A stretch of 64,000 nt of DNA from Desulfocucumis palustris (GCF_002933875.1 NZ_BFAV01000104.1:37747-101746), one strand, 5' to 3'; shown: positions 49,244-59,194, counted from the stretch's first letter. The notes: a model not told the origin generated them from the letters alone. Made by a program: numbers and translations.

Positions 49244-50239
49244 TTACACCCCTTTCCTCAGTTCCGCCAGCTGCCGGTAAAGCTCCCGCTCTTTTTCCGA
49301 CAGGCTGTCCGGGATGTCTATCTTTATGAGCACGTACTGGTCGCCCCGTCCTTCCTTGCGGGGGAGCCCCTTGCCCCGGAGCCTCAGGCGCCTTCCGGCC
49401 CGGGTGCCCTGGGGAATCTTTACGCTTACGGCGCCGTCCAGGGTGGGGACGGTGACCTGATCTCCCAGTGCCGCCTGTTCCGGGCGAAGGGTGACCTCGG
49501 TTTCCAGGTCCTGGCCATCCACCCTGTAGACCGGGTGCGGGGCCAGCTTTACCTTCAAGAATAGATCTCCCCTGGGGCCGCCCCCGGGTCCTTCGCCTCC
49601 CTGGCCCTTGAGCCGGATGCGGCTGCCTTCCTGTATCCCCGGCGGGATTTTAACCGTGATGGTTTTGCCGGAAGTCCTGCCTCCGGTACCCCCGCAGCGG
49701 TTGCAGAAGCCGTTTCCGTCATAACCGGTTCCCCCGCAGGCGGGGCAGGTCTCCCGGACGGAGAGTTGTATGTTCTTTTCGCCGCCCCGGTAGGCCTCCT
49801 CCAGGGTAAGTTCCAGCCGGCTTTCCACGTCCTGGCCCCGCAGGGGCCCCCTGCGGGCGCCCCTGGCGGAGCGGCCAAAGGGTGAGCCTCCGGCGCCGCC
49901 GAAAAGTATGTCGAAAAAGTCGCTGAAACCGCCTTCCGCACCTGCGCCGCCGGTATAGAAACGGAACCCTTCCATGTCCGGGGAAGGGGTGAATTCCTGG
50001 CCGGCCCGCCAGTTGGCCCCAAGGCGGTCGTATTTGGCTCTTTTTTCCTGATCTCCGAGTACCTCGTAGGCTTCATTGATCTGTTTTATTTTTTCCTCCG
50101 CCTGTTCCTTATCCTCGCCGCTGTGCAGATCGGGGTGCCACTGGCGGGCCAGTTTGCGGTAGGCGGTTTTAATTTCCTTTTCCGTGGCATTGCGGCTGAC
50201 GCCAAGTGTTTCGTAATAATCCTGAAAAGCTACAGCCAT
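49244..50239 (-). CDS. dnaJ: DnaJ/CbpA-type co-chaperone with a reduced zinc finger
   Basis: A 331-residue J-domain protein. The J domain (about 5-72) has the HPD motif in RQWHPDLH. A Gly/Phe-rich region (about 75-130) is followed by a zinc-binding region with only two CxxCxGxG repeats (CPACGGTG and CNRCGGTG) instead of four. Two beta-sandwich substrate-binding domains (about 185-320) complete it. It is thus midway between full DnaJ and the zinc-less CbpA. It would deliver substrates to DnaK and stimulate its ATPase. Confidence 0.92.
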   Translation of the reverse strand: MAVAFQDYYETLGVSRNATEKEIKTAYRKLARQWHPDLHSGEDKEQAEEKIKQINEAYEVLGDQEKRAKYDRLGANWRAGQEFTPSPDMEGFRFYTGGAGAEGGFSDFFDILFGGAGGSPFGRSARGARRGPLRGQDVESRLELTLEEAYRGGEKNIQLSVRETCPACGGTGYDGNGFCNRCGGTGGRTSGKTITVKIPPGIQEGSRIRLKGQGGEGPGGGPRGDLFLKVKLAPHPVYRVDGQDLETEVTLRPEQAALGDQVTVPTLDGAVSVKIPQGTRAGRRLRLRGKGLPRKEGRGDQYVLIKIDIPDSLSEKERELYRQLAELRKGV

Positions 50240-50258
50240 AAATAATCACCTGCCATAA

Positions 50259-50726
50259 TCATTTAACCACCAGCACCCTGGCCGGACGCAGGAGCTCGTT
50301 TCCGAACCGGTAGCCCGGGGAAAGTTCCTCCGCCACGTGGCCCGGGGGACAGGTGTTGCTTTGAACATATCCGACACCTTCGTGCCCGGCGGGATCGAAG
50401 GGCCTGCCCAGGCTTTCCACCCGTTCCAGCCCATGCCGGTCCAGGGTGTCCCGGAGCTGTCTCTGCACCAGCAATAGCCCCCGGCGTATTTCTTCATCCT
50501 GTATTTGTGCCGGAACCCTTTCAAATATGTCCAGCACGGACAGCAAATCCCTGACAAGCTCCTTCTTGCCCCGCAGGGAACCGGCCTCGGCCTCCCGTTC
50601 CACCCTCTTGCGATAGTTGTCAAAGTCGGCCAGGGTACGCAGGTGGCGGTTTTTTTCTTCAGCCAGTTCCCGGCGCAGGGTGTTGGCTTCTTCCAGATCT
50701 TTAGCGCGCTGGGGCTGTTCATTCAT
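50259..50726 (-). CDS. grpE: GrpE nucleotide-exchange factor
   Basis: A 155-residue protein: a long N-terminal helix (about 5-75, with LADFDNYRKRVEREAE) and a C-terminal beta domain (RPFDPAGHEGVGYV and LRPARVLVVK), the GrpE layout. It releases ADP from DnaK. It lies between dnaK and dnaJ in the operon, 19 bases from dnaJ and about 240 bases after dnaK. Confidence 0.93.
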   Translation of the reverse strand: MNEQPQRAKDLEEANTLRRELAEEKNRHLRTLADFDNYRKRVEREAEAGSLRGKKELVRDLLSVLDIFERVPAQIQDEEIRRGLLLVQRQLRDTLDRHGLERVESLGRPFDPAGHEGVGYVQSNTCPPGHVAEELSPGYRFGNELLRPARVLVVK

Positions 50727-50899
50727 CGAAAAAACCTCCGTTAAACACCAAAATGATTATAAAAATTGTTTAACAACGCCTTGATATAGTGAGCCTTGGG
50801 TTCCAAAGAGGGTTCTTTGTTCTTAAGGCCCGTTTGTCCCCGGCCTTCAAGGGATGGTGTCTCACAGGCCGCTGGCGGGATAAACCGGGCTTCTATATT

Positions 50900-50931
50900 A
50901 CGGGCAGGGGAAAATTTTTGCCCCTGCCCGT
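50900..50931 (-). terminator. Hairpin between dnaK and grpE
   Basis: ACGGGCAGGGG (50900-50910) and CCCCTGCCCGT (50921-50931) are perfect 11-bp arms. On the minus strand it follows the dnaK stop by about 34 bases but lacks a long T tract, so it may attenuate rather than end transcription, giving more dnaK than grpE-dnaJ-clpB message. Confidence 0.75.
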
Positions 50932-50964
50932 GTTCTTTTAAATTAGTATAACATTACATTTTTA

Positions 50965-52854
50965 TTATTTTACCTCAAATTCCGCGTCCACCACGTCGTC
51001 GTCCTTTTTGCCGCCCGGGCAGCTTCCTCCGCCGCAGCCGGGGCCGGCGTCACCTTGCTGGTGAGTCTCCTGGGAGAGGGAGTAGGCCGCCTGCTGCAGA
51101 TCGCTCTGCAGGCTGCGGATTCGTTCCACCGGGGCGTTTTCCTTAAGGGCCGCCTTGAGGTCATTAAGCAGTTGCTCGATGCGGGCCTTTTCATGCGCGG
51201 GAATTTTATCGCCCAGGTCTTTGATCTGCCGGTCCACCTGGTAGGCCAGGGAGTCGGCTTCATTCCGGGCCTCGGCCTCCTGTTTGCGCTTTTTGTCCTC
51301 GCCGGCGTTGGTTTCCGCCTCCCGCACCATCCTGTCGATTTCGCCTTGCTCCAGGCTGGTGGAGCCGCTGATGGTGATGGTTTGCTCCTTGCCGCTGGCT
51401 TTGTCCCGGGCGCTTACCTTTAGAATGCCGTTGGCGTCGATGTCGAAGGTTACTTCGATTTCCGGAACCCCCCTGGGGGCCGCCGGTATTCCCTCCAGCT
51501 TGAACTGTCCCAGGGAGCGGTTGTCCCTGGCCATTTCCCTTTCACCCTGCAGCACGTGGATGTCCACGGCCGGCTGGCTGTCCTCGGCGGTGGAGAACAC
51601 CTGGCTGCGCCGCACCGGTATGGTGGTATTGCGCTCTATGATTTTGGACATTATCCCTCCCAGGGTTTCCACTCCCAGGGACAGGGGAGTGACGTCCAGC
51701 AGAAGCACGTCTTTCACTTCCCCGGCCAGCACGCCTCCCTGGATGGCTGCGCCCACGGCCACCACCTCGTCCGGGTTGACTCCCTGGTGCGGGTCCTTGC
51801 CCCCGGTGAGCTGGCGGACCAGTTTTTGCACTGCCGGAATCCGGGTGGAGCCTCCCACCAGGATTACCTCGTCAATGTCCTTTTCGCTGAGCTTGGCATC
51901 GGCCAGGGCCGCCGTCACCGGATCCCGGCAGCGTTCCACCAGGTGACTGGTGATGTCGTCGAATTTGGCCCTGGTGAGCTTTGCCTCCAGGTGCTTCGGC
52001 CCGCCGGCGTCGGCGGTGATAAAAGGCAGGCTGATCTGGGTTTCCATGGTGGTGGAAAGCTCGATCTTGGCCTTCTCCGCAGTCTCGGTGAGCCTCTGCA
52101 GGGCTTGCTTGTCGTTGCGCAGGTCAATGGCGTAGTCCCTTTTGAACTCCTCGGCCAGCCAGTCCACCACGGCCTTGTCGAAATTGTCGCCGCCCAGGTG
52201 GGTATCGCCGTTGGTGGATTTTACCTCGAACACCCCGTCGCCCACATCCAGTATGGACACGTCGAAGGTTCCGCCGCCCAGGTCGAAGACCAGTATGGTC
52301 TGGTTGGTTTTTTTGTCCAGCCCGTAGGCCAGGGCGGCCGCGGTGGGCTCGTTGATAATCCGCAGCACGTTCAGCCCGGCAATCCTGCCGGCGTCTTTGG
52401 TGGCCTGCCGCTGGGCGTCGTTAAAGTACGCGGGCACGGTGATCACCGCTTCGTTGACCTTTTCACCCAGGTATTTGGAGGCGTCCTCCACCAGTTTGCG
52501 CAGCACCATGGCGGAAATTTCCTCCGGGGCGTGCTGTTTGCCCCTTACATCAAACCTTACCGCGTCATTGGGGCCGCTGACCACTTTGTAGGGCACCAGG
52601 TTGCGCTCTTCGGCAACTTCCGGGTAGCGGCGGCCGATGAAACGTTTTACCGAATAAAGGGTATTTTCAGGGTTTAATACGGACTGGCGCCGGGCCACCT
52701 GGCCCACCAGCCTTTCCCCGTCTTCCTTGAAGGCCACCACCGAGGGGGTGGTGCGGCTGCCTTCAGCGTTTATAATAACGGTGGGCTTTCCGCCCTCCAT
52801 TACTGCCACCACCGAGTTGGTGGTGCCAAGGTCAATGCCGACTGTTTTGCCCAT
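50965..52854 (-). CDS. dnaK: DnaK (Hsp70) chaperone
   Basis: A 629-residue Hsp70. The ATPase domain (about 1-380) has [20 protein letters not shown] and [10 protein letters not shown]. The linker [13 protein letters not shown] follows, then the substrate-binding domain and a helical lid (about 500-610). The C-terminus has a short Gly/Cys stretch ([12 protein letters not shown]) before the usual acidic [12 protein letters not shown] end, a Cys-bearing feature not seen in most DnaKs. First gene of the operon, with a consensus promoter about 160 bases upstream of the ATG. Confidence 0.98.
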   Translation of the reverse strand: MGKTVGIDLGTTNSVVAVMEGGKPTVIINAEGSRTTPSVVAFKEDGERLVGQVARRQSVLNPENTLYSVKRFIGRRYPEVAEERNLVPYKVVSGPNDAVRFDVRGKQHAPEEISAMVLRKLVEDASKYLGEKVNEAVITVPAYFNDAQRQATKDAGRIAGLNVLRIINEPTAAALAYGLDKKTNQTILVFDLGGGTFDVSILDVGDGVFEVKSTNGDTHLGGDNFDKAVVDWLAEEFKRDYAIDLRNDKQALQRLTETAEKAKIELSTTMETQISLPFITADAGGPKHLEAKLTRAKFDDITSHLVERCRDPVTAALADAKLSEKDIDEVILVGGSTRIPAVQKLVRQLTGGKDPHQGVNPDEVVAVGAAIQGGVLAGEVKDVLLLDVTPLSLGVETLGGIMSKIIERNTTIPVRRSQVFSTAEDSQPAVDIHVLQGEREMARDNRSLGQFKLEGIPAAPRGVPEIEVTFDIDANGILKVSARDKASGKEQTITISGSTSLEQGEIDRMVREAETNAGEDKKRKQEAEARNEADSLAYQVDRQIKDLGDKIPAHEKARIEQLLNDLKAALKENAPVERIRSLQSDLQQAAYSLSQETHQQGDAGPGCGGGSCPGGKKDDDVVDAEFEVK

Positions 52855-52993
52855 CGTAAAACCTCCCTTTGAAAATTAGATGGATGTAAATAGTTTTTAT
52901 CGAACCGGTTGTTGGTATACCTCTTATTTCCAGTGCTGCAGTGGCCGCTATACTCTTAAGATGAAGCCCGCGCACCTCCTTAGTTGGTCTGCC

Positions 52994-53015
52994 TTAACCT
53001 TGACCATCTTTGACC
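52994..53015. promoter_or_regulatory. TTGACC direct repeats downstream of the dnaK -10 box
   Basis: TTGACC occurs at 53010-53015 and 53000-53005, exactly one helical turn apart, and TTAACC at 52994-52999. They lie around and just after the predicted dnaK transcription start, where a repressor would act. They do not match CIRCE or the HspR box CTTGAGT-N7-ACTCAAG. Confidence 0.5.
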
Positions 53016-53018
53016 TTA

Positions 53019-53047
53019 ATATTAGGGTAAAATTTTCAGGCTGTCAA
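53019..53047 (-). promoter_or_regulatory. Consensus sigma-A promoter of the dnaK operon
   Basis: On the minus strand TTGACA (53047-53042), a 17-base spacer and TAATAT (53024-53019). The predicted start gives a leader of about 160 bases before dnaK. Confidence 0.8.
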
Positions 53048-53158
53048 TAGGGTATTAGAAAATTTTTCTGTCAAATGGCATTTATTTTGCGAGCCGCGTT
53101 TTTAAAGGTTTCCCGGGTTGTGTTTCCCATCTGGCGGGGGGGTGTATGGTTGCGGCCG

Positions 53159-56100
53159 TCACGCGTATTTCTCGTTTTGGGTCTCCATCAGGCGCGCAAA
53201 GACCTTCACCAGTTCGGGGTCAAACTGGGTTCCCGAGCGGCTGATTATTTCATCCACCGCTTCATTATGCGTAACGGCCCTGCGGTAAGGTCTGGGCGAG
53301 GTCATGGCGTCATAGGCGTCCGCTATGGCCAGTATGCGGCACTGCAAGGGTATTTCCGTTTCCTTTAGGCCATAGGGATAGCCCTGCCCGTTCCACCATT
53401 CGTGGTGCTTTAAAATCCAGTCGGCTACGGGTGACAGCTCCGGGGCGGAGAGGGCAATCCTGTGTCCTATTTCACAATGCCGCTGCATCTCCTTGGTTTC
53501 ATCCGCTGTGAGGGGGCCTGGTTTTAGCAGAATATTGTCCGCAATACCCACATTGCCTATGTCGTGCAGCTGAGCCAGCAGGCACAGGTCCTCAATGCTC
53601 TGTTCCGGCAGCCCCGTGGCCCGGCCGAGATCCCCGGCCAACTCCTGCAGACGCCCGGCGTGTTCCCTGGAGGCCTTGTTTTTTTCTTCCTGGGCTTTGA
53701 GTAAGGTTTGGATTATGGTGCTCCGGGCACTTTTACCGTGGTGCAGCTTTTCTTTGTACATATTGTTGTCCGCTTCTTTAAACAGCTCCGCCATGCTGAA
53801 CGTGTTTTCCGCAAAGGCAAATCCGATGGAAATGCTCAGGGGCAGTTCCGGCTTCGTCTGGTTGTGAATGGATATGGCTTCCCGGATGCGGTTGCAGAAA
53901 TCTTCCACGGATTTCCCTCCGGCATCCGGGAGCAGCACCGCGAATTCGTCTCCGCCTATCCGTGCCACCATATCTTCCTTGCGGAAAGAGTCCCTGATTA
54001 CACCGGCGGCTGATATCAAAAGGTCGTCCCCGGCGTCGTGGCCCAGGGTGTCGTTTATGAGCTTGAGCCCGTCAACGTCACAGATGATAATACCCGCTTT
54101 TTGGTAACGGCCGCTCTCCAGCCTGTTCATTTCCTGTTCGAAATGAGCCCTGTTGTACAGACCTGTCAGCGGGTCGTGCAGCACCAGGTATTTTAACTGT
54201 TTCTCCATCTGTTTGCGCTGGGTGATGTCCCTTATGGATTCGATAGCCCCCACGGTGTTTCCGTAACGGTCAAAAAGCGGTGAGGCGGTGACGCTTAAGT
54301 ATGCCCCCTTGCCTTTGTATACGTAAGGTACGAAAACCTCTGAATACAGAGTGCTGCCATTGCGTTCCACAAAGTCGTAAAGTTTTTCCCGGTCCTTGTC
54401 TCCCGGGTTGATTAAATCAATGAGTATAGGTCTTTTGTGTCCCCAGAAAGGCACTGAGTAGGCATAGTCTCCCTTTCCCACAATATCCGCCTTGGAGACG
54501 CCGGTTAATTCCTCCAGCGCCCGGTTCCAGGCTATTACTTTCTTCTCCCTGTCTATAACAAAGGTGGCGTCCGGCAGAAACTCAATTATATCCAGCAGCT
54601 GCTGGTGCGCCGCCAGCAGTTTTTCCCCGGCCAGTTTTCGCTCGGTAATGTCGGTGGATATACCCACAATATTGCAAATTTCCCCATCCTCGCCATATAC
54701 GGGGGTCAGGGCCACGCTCCACACTATTTTCCTGTTGTCATTGCGTATGTACGGAGCCTCAAAGGTATAACTGGTCCCTTCCAATACCCGGCGGATGGCC
54801 TCAACGGCCAGAGGGCGGGATGTTATGGGCCATATTTCGCTGAACATTTTGCCCCTGGCTTCTTTCCCGGTCCACCCCATGGCGGTCAGTCCCGCCCGGT
54901 TGATGCTCAAAAACCTTCCTTCCCTGTCAAAAAGGGTGACGCAGTTGGGGGAACCCTCCACCAGGCTGTGATAGTGTCTTTCCGAGGCGGCGATTCTGGC
55001 CTCGGATTCCCTGGCATAGCGCAGGGCCAGGAAAAATACTATTATAAGCGTGCAGAATACAAGTATTATTGCTATGCTGAACAGCCTGTAGGCGTTAATC
55101 AGGTGGGTGGGGGACAGCAATACGATTGACCATCCCTCCCGGTAAATGGCAAAGCGGCTTACCAGGAACTTTTGATCGTTAAAATATATCATTTCGTTGT
55201 TATGGGGCTCCCTGTTCAGGAGCGGCGAAAAAGGGCCGTCCCCAAACTGGCGGGAAAGCTTTAAATCCTGTTGTTCCTTAAGGGTCAGGGGCCACAGGCT
55301 TTTGAGCATCAGGTCCTTATCGCTGGACAGAAAAACAAGTCCCTGGGGACTTATGAAAAAGCACTGGGAATATTTCTGGAAGCATTCCTCTATGGAGCCG
55401 ATGGTTTTTTTAATCACGACAACGCCGATGATTTGTTTTTTATCGTTGCGAACCGGGGAACTGGCGTAAAAACCCCGGGCGCCGGTGGTGACGCCCAGGG
55501 CGAAATAACGGCCGGGCGTCCCGGCGGCGGCCTGCCGGTAGTAGGGCCGGAAATTATAGTATTTTCCCACAAAGCTGGTGGGTGAATTGCGGTTTGAGGA
55601 GGCAATGGTTTTTCCGTTCATATCAAGCAGATAGCATTCCGATGTCCCGATAGCCTTTTTATAACGGTCCAATATGGAATTGGCCCTGTCTATATCTTCT
55701 TTCCCCCGGGTTATCAAGGCCGGGGCGATCCAGGGAGAGCCGGCCATGATATTCGCGGCCCGTTCAGTTTCATCAAACTCCAGCAGCAACTGGTTGGAAA
55801 GCAGATTAACCTGGTCCTGGTTGCTTTGAATCAGGTCTTTTAAAGCCTGGTTGCCAAGGTATTGTGTGAACAGCCAGCCCGCGGACAGGGCCAGGACCAG
55901 GGACACCACCATCATGGCGAAATTATTTTTACGCATTCTGTCGTATCTTGTTCCGGTGAGGCTGGCGGGCCGGGTCAGGGAATAACCCCACAGCGCTATG
56001 GCCGCCGCCAGGGCGAGAATCATTTGCAGCAGTATTGCGGCCGGATAGCTGAAAGCTTGTCCGCTGAATATATTGCCGGAGGCAAAATTGTACCCCGGGG

Positions 56101-56659
56101 TCACAACAAGGGAGGTGGCGGCTATTAAAACCATTGCAACGGCCGCCGTGGCAAGTCTGCGCCGGTTGGCCTTCTCCAGGGCTTTTGCCCGAAGAAATAG
56201 AGCCCGGGCGGCCCAGACTCCCCCAACCGCGCCAAGTATAAATACGGCCGGGGCGGTCAAAGGCGGCACGGCGCCGGTGGTTCCCAGCAGTGCCAGTGCG
56301 GCTGCCGGAATATAAACCCATTTGCCCGGGCCCCCGCCCGGCATGGCGGCTGTTCCCCTGCGGCCAAATTCCATCAGGAACAAAAAGGATATTAACAAAA
56401 GGGAAGACGAGGTTACGCTGAAAGAGAGGGTTTCCCCCAGAAGGTGTTTTATCATGGCAGGCCACTGGTGCACTCCGTGGAAAACACCGAATAAGGCGAG
56501 GTAAAACCACTGTGACGGTTTGCCGTCCGGCTCTTTGACGGCACAGCAGGCCGCGGCCAATATAATGAAGGACAGGCTGTGGAGAAGTAGAATATAGTCG
56601 GTCTGGCTGAAGGTGACATTGCTCATGACGGTGGCCCAACTTTCATGATAATGTGCCAA
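53159..56659 (-). CDS. Large membrane sensor with Cache-like, PAS, GGDEF and HD-GYP domains
   Basis: A protein of up to 1166 residues (TTG at 56659; ATG at 56626 is an alternative, neither with a strong ribosome site). Six or seven N-terminal membrane helices (about 15-240) are followed by a further helix near 255, an extracytoplasmic Cache-like domain (about 280-530: ECYLLDMNGKTIASS, NFRPYYRQA, ARGFYASSP) and another helix near 545. Two PAS domains (about 570-690 and 695-820), GGDEF (about 830-985, ARIGGDEFAVLLP) and HD-GYP (about 1000-1160, HDIGN in place of HDIGK, then GQGYP) complete it. The last PAS, GGDEF and HD-GYP parts are close to those of the 43563 gene. Asn in HDIGN is unusual. 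Confidence 0.93.
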   Translation of the reverse strand: MAHYHESWATVMSNVTFSQTDYILLLHSLSFIILAAACCAVKEPDGKPSQWFYLALFGVFHGVHQWPAMIKHLLGETLSFSVTSSSLLLISFLFLMEFGRRGTAAMPGGGPGKWVYIPAAALALLGTTGAVPPLTAPAVFILGAVGGVWAARALFLRAKALEKANRRRLATAAVAMVLIAATSLVVTPGYNFASGNIFSGQAFSYPAAILLQMILALAAAIALWGYSLTRPASLTGTRYDRMRKNNFAMMVVSLVLALSAGWLFTQYLGNQALKDLIQSNQDQVNLLSNQLLLEFDETERAANIMAGSPWIAPALITRGKEDIDRANSILDRYKKAIGTSECYLLDMNGKTIASSNRNSPTSFVGKYYNFRPYYRQAAAGTPGRYFALGVTTGARGFYASSPVRNDKKQIIGVVVIKKTIGSIEECFQKYSQCFFISPQGLVFLSSDKDLMLKSLWPLTLKEQQDLKLSRQFGDGPFSPLLNREPHNNEMIYFNDQKFLVSRFAIYREGWSIVLLSPTHLINAYRLFSIAIILVFCTLIIVFFLALRYARESEARIAASERHYHSLVEGSPNCVTLFDREGRFLSINRAGLTAMGWTGKEARGKMFSEIWPITSRPLAVEAIRRVLEGTSYTFEAPYIRNDNRKIVWSVALTPVYGEDGEICNIVGISTDITERKLAGEKLLAAHQQLLDIIEFLPDATFVIDREKKVIAWNRALEELTGVSKADIVGKGDYAYSVPFWGHKRPILIDLINPGDKDREKLYDFVERNGSTLYSEVFVPYVYKGKGAYLSVTASPLFDRYGNTVGAIESIRDITQRKQMEKQLKYLVLHDPLTGLYNRAHFEQEMNRLESGRYQKAGIIICDVDGLKLINDTLGHDAGDDLLISAAGVIRDSFRKEDMVARIGGDEFAVLLPDAGGKSVEDFCNRIREAISIHNQTKPELPLSISIGFAFAENTFSMAELFKEADNNMYKEKLHHGKSARSTIIQTLLKAQEEKNKASREHAGRLQELAGDLGRATGLPEQSIEDLCLLAQLHDIGNVGIADNILLKPGPLTADETKEMQRHCEIGHRIALSAPELSPVADWILKHHEWWNGQGYPYGLKETEIPLQCRILAIADAYDAMTSPRPYRRAVTHNEAVDEIISRSGTQFDPELVKVFARLMETQNEKYA

Positions 56660-56962
56660 TAATAAGATATATGCGGCTAATTACAGTTCCTTATTAATAT
56701 AATGTATTGCAGCCCATATGGTCAATTAATTAAAGAAAATATATAAGTATCAGGAAAATCCTGCGGTTTGGTAAACATATCCTTGTTTATTGATAATGTT
56801 TATATTTGTCGAATATTAGCATAATAATACATCAGTTGAGAATGTTTATCAATGGATATGGTGTGTTTACAGTTATTCTCAAATTTAAAAGCTTATTTAA
56901 TAATAAAGTTTTTTTTAAATATTATATGGGCAAATTAATTCCGGGAGGATTTTGCGCGCGGC

Positions 56963-57271
56963 ATGGACAAAGAGACAAAAAACTTAATAGAATCGCTTCG
57001 GGACAAGATAGTGGAACTCGGCATCAACATGGAAAAAATGAAATTGGCGGAATATGTTGACCTGCTACACAATCCCTGGCGCCTGTTATGGGTGAACTTT
57101 ACGTCCGGGATTGCCCGGGGTTTGGGGATAGCGGTTGGATTTGCCATACTGGGGGCAATGCTGGTGCTGGTTCTCAAAAAGCTTGTTAGCCTTAACCTGC
57201 CCGTTATCGGCGGGTTTATCGCCGAAATTGTGCAAATCGTGCAGGACCAGCTAAGCTCCCGGCGTTATTAA
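56963..57271 (+). CDS. DUF5665 membrane protein
   Basis: A 102-residue protein with ATG at 56963 and GGGAGGA upstream. An N-terminal amphipathic region (about 1-45) with NMEKMKLAEYVDLLHNPWRLLWVNFTSGIARGLG leads to one membrane helix (about 53-72) and a shorter hydrophobic stretch. This is the DUF5665 pattern known from spore formers. It precedes the YteA-like gene by 41 bases and may share its transcript. Confidence 0.85.
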   Translation: MDKETKNLIESLRDKIVELGINMEKMKLAEYVDLLHNPWRLLWVNFTSGIARGLGIAVGFAILGAMLVLVLKKLVSLNLPVIGGFIAEIVQIVQDQLSSRRY

Positions 57272-57312
57272 GGGTGTATATAAACAATTAAGATTTGGGG
57301 GGAAGCAAACCG

Positions 57313-57984
57313 GTGCTGACCAGTGAAGAAATAAATAACTATAAACGGCGCCTGCTGGAAGAAAGGAAACGGATTGAAGGCAGAATAGAGAGCTATGAGG
57401 ATGGGGGGCTCCGGGAGGCGATGAGCGCTTCCATAGGAGAATTGTCCCTTTACGATAATCATCCGGGTGACGTTGGGTCGGAGGTTTTTGAGCGGGCCAA
57501 GGATTTTGCGCTGCGGGAGGACGCCGCCGAGCTGCTGGGGGACATAGACGACGCCCTGGAAAGGATTGACCGGGGGGATTACGGCAGCTGCGAGATTTGC
57601 AACGGGGAAATATCCCGGGACCGTTTGGACGCGCTGCCTTACACCACCCTTTGCCTGGATTGCAAACGGAAGAGCGAGGAGATGCCCCAGAGCAGGATCA
57701 GGCCGGTGGAGGAAAAGGTGCTGGAGGAAATATACGAGCACGGGCTTGACAAAAAAAAGAATTTTTACGACTGGGAGGATTCCTGGCAGGATGTGGCCCG
57801 CTGGAATGAGCACGCTCCCTTCGCCGAGTCCGGCTCCTATTACGGCGATAACGATCTGGCCACCGAGGACAGGGGAGCCGTGGAGGATGTTGACAGCATC
57901 CCCGTGGAAAAGGACGAAGATGGAATAATATACCAGAGCTTTAAAGACCTTGACAACAATACATCGGAACGGGAAACCCGATAA
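57313..57984 (+). CDS. YteA-like TraR/DksA-type zinc-finger protein
   Basis: About 223 residues from GTG at 57313 (TTGGGGGGA upstream; TTG at 57295 also in frame). An N-terminal coiled coil (EEINNYKRRLLEERKRIEGRIESYE) is followed by a DksA-type C4 zinc finger CEICNGEI ... LCLDC (about residues 92-114) and an acidic C-terminal half ending with DKDEDGIIYQSF-like residues. B. subtilis YteA is a sporulation-linked member. Such proteins may touch the RNA polymerase secondary channel, but no direct evidence exists for this group. Confidence 0.88.
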   Translation: MLTSEEINNYKRRLLEERKRIEGRIESYEDGGLREAMSASIGELSLYDNHPGDVGSEVFERAKDFALREDAAELLGDIDDALERIDRGDYGSCEICNGEISRDRLDALPYTTLCLDCKRKSEEMPQSRIRPVEEKVLEEIYEHGLDKKKNFYDWEDSWQDVARWNEHAPFAESGSYYGDNDLATEDRGAVEDVDSIPVEKDEDGIIYQSFKDLDNNTSERETR

Positions 57985-58049
57985 GTGAAAATGTAAATCA
58001 TTGTCAATAATAGCTGTTGCCCGGGACAAGAAGGTTATGCTATACTACC

Positions 58050-58125
58050 CGTATAGTCAGGCTGGGAAAAAACAGCCGGGCCTTACGGCAGCGGATTAGC
58101 CCGTGGGACTTCATCCAGGCCTTAT
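58050..58125 (+). ncRNA. Probable NiCo (czcD) riboswitch
   Basis: The leader of the CDF transporter carries blocks that match my memory of the NiCo RNA: CAGGC, then AGCCGGGCC, a short loop, GGCAGCGG and finally GTGGGACT. They come in the order and spacing expected for the four-way junction that binds Ni2+ and Co2+. GGCC (58111-58114 region) and later GGCC could form the expression-platform stem before the coding start at 58168. Recognition is from memory without a covariance search. Confidence 0.6.
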
Positions 58126-58167
58126 TGGGATGTTGGCCCCGGGCATTGTTTTTGCGGAGGTAGGGCA

Positions 58168-59139
58168 ATGACCAGTGAAAAATTAAAGGTGGCGACCATT
58201 TCCGTCCTGTCTAATCTGGTGCTGACCATTGGAAAACTGGTGGCGGGCCTTTTAATGGGATCCGTCAGCGTTATTTCTGAAGCTATTCATTCCGGGCTGG
58301 ACCTGGTGGCGTCACTGGTGGCCTATTTTTCCCTCCGGCAGTCCGGAAAGCCAGCGGACGAGGACCACCGGTACGGCCACGGTAAGTTTGAAAATGTTGC
58401 CGCCATTGTCGAAGCGCTGCTGATATTGGCGGCCGCGGCGGCGATTATCGGGCAGGCCGTGCTGAAGCTGTACCGCGGGGGACATGTGGAATCCCTTAAC
58501 CTGGGCATTGTGGTCATGGGAATGTCGTCGGTAGTTAATTTTCTGGTGTCGGGAATGCTGATGAGGACTGCCAAAAGAACCGATTCCCCGGCCCTGGAAG
58601 CGGACGCCTGGCATTTGCGCACCGATGTCTATACTTCCTTTAGCGTATTTGTGGGGATAATATTGATCAAAATTACAGGCATTAACCAGCTGGACCCAAT
58701 TATCGCCCTTGGGGTTTCCGCCCTGATTATCAAGGCGGCCTTTGATTTATTGATAAAATCAGCCAGCAGTATCGTGGATGCCCGCCTTTCCGACGAGGAG
58801 GAAAAGATAATAATGGATGTTTTAAACAGGCATTCCGGCGAGTACGTGCACTTCCACAAACTTCGCACCAGAAGGGCGGGCCCCGAGCGGCATGTGGACC
58901 TGCACCTGGTGGTGCCCAGGATGCAGAGGATTTACCTGGCCCATGAGCTTTGCGACCGCATTGAGCAGGACGTGCGTCAGAGTATGCGCGGAGTAAATGT
59001 GCTGATTCACGCCGAACCCTGCAAGCCGTGCCCGGATTACTGTTTGAACTGTACCCTGCTCCCGGCGGCCGGCCGTCAGCAGGAAAATAAAAATAGCGGT
59101 GACAGCAAAGGGTGCCAGGACTGCGACGGCTGCAATTGA
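58168..59139 (+). CDS. CDF-family metal cation exporter with Cys-rich tail
   Basis: A 323-residue cation diffusion facilitator: six membrane helices in the first 200 residues with the metal-site motifs SGLDLVASLVAY (HxxxD-like site: HSGLD) and ADAWHLRTDV (HxxxD: H-L-R-T-D), then a cytoplasmic ferredoxin-like domain (about 205-290). The last 35 residues add Cys groups CKPCPDYCLNC and CQDCDGC, absent in typical members and likely metal-binding. A probable NiCo riboswitch in the leader points to Ni/Co export. ATG with CGGAGGTAGGG upstream. Confidence 0.92.
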   Translation: MTSEKLKVATISVLSNLVLTIGKLVAGLLMGSVSVISEAIHSGLDLVASLVAYFSLRQSGKPADEDHRYGHGKFENVAAIVEALLILAAAAAIIGQAVLKLYRGGHVESLNLGIVVMGMSSVVNFLVSGMLMRTAKRTDSPALEADAWHLRTDVYTSFSVFVGIILIKITGINQLDPIIALGVSALIIKAAFDLLIKSASSIVDARLSDEEEKIIMDVLNRHSGEYVHFHKLRTRRAGPERHVDLHLVVPRMQRIYLAHELCDRIEQDVRQSMRGVNVLIHAEPCKPCPDYCLNCTLLPAAGRQQENKNSGDSKGCQDCDGCN

Positions 59140-59194
59140 GACTGGAATCAATATCCCTGAAGTTAAACAACCGTATAAAATAATCAAAAATGAG

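Noticed and set aside
51556..52677. 373-residue frame opposite dnaK
   Set aside because: It is the antisense shadow of a GC-rich conserved gene; its composition (many Gly, His and Val) follows from the dnaK codons.
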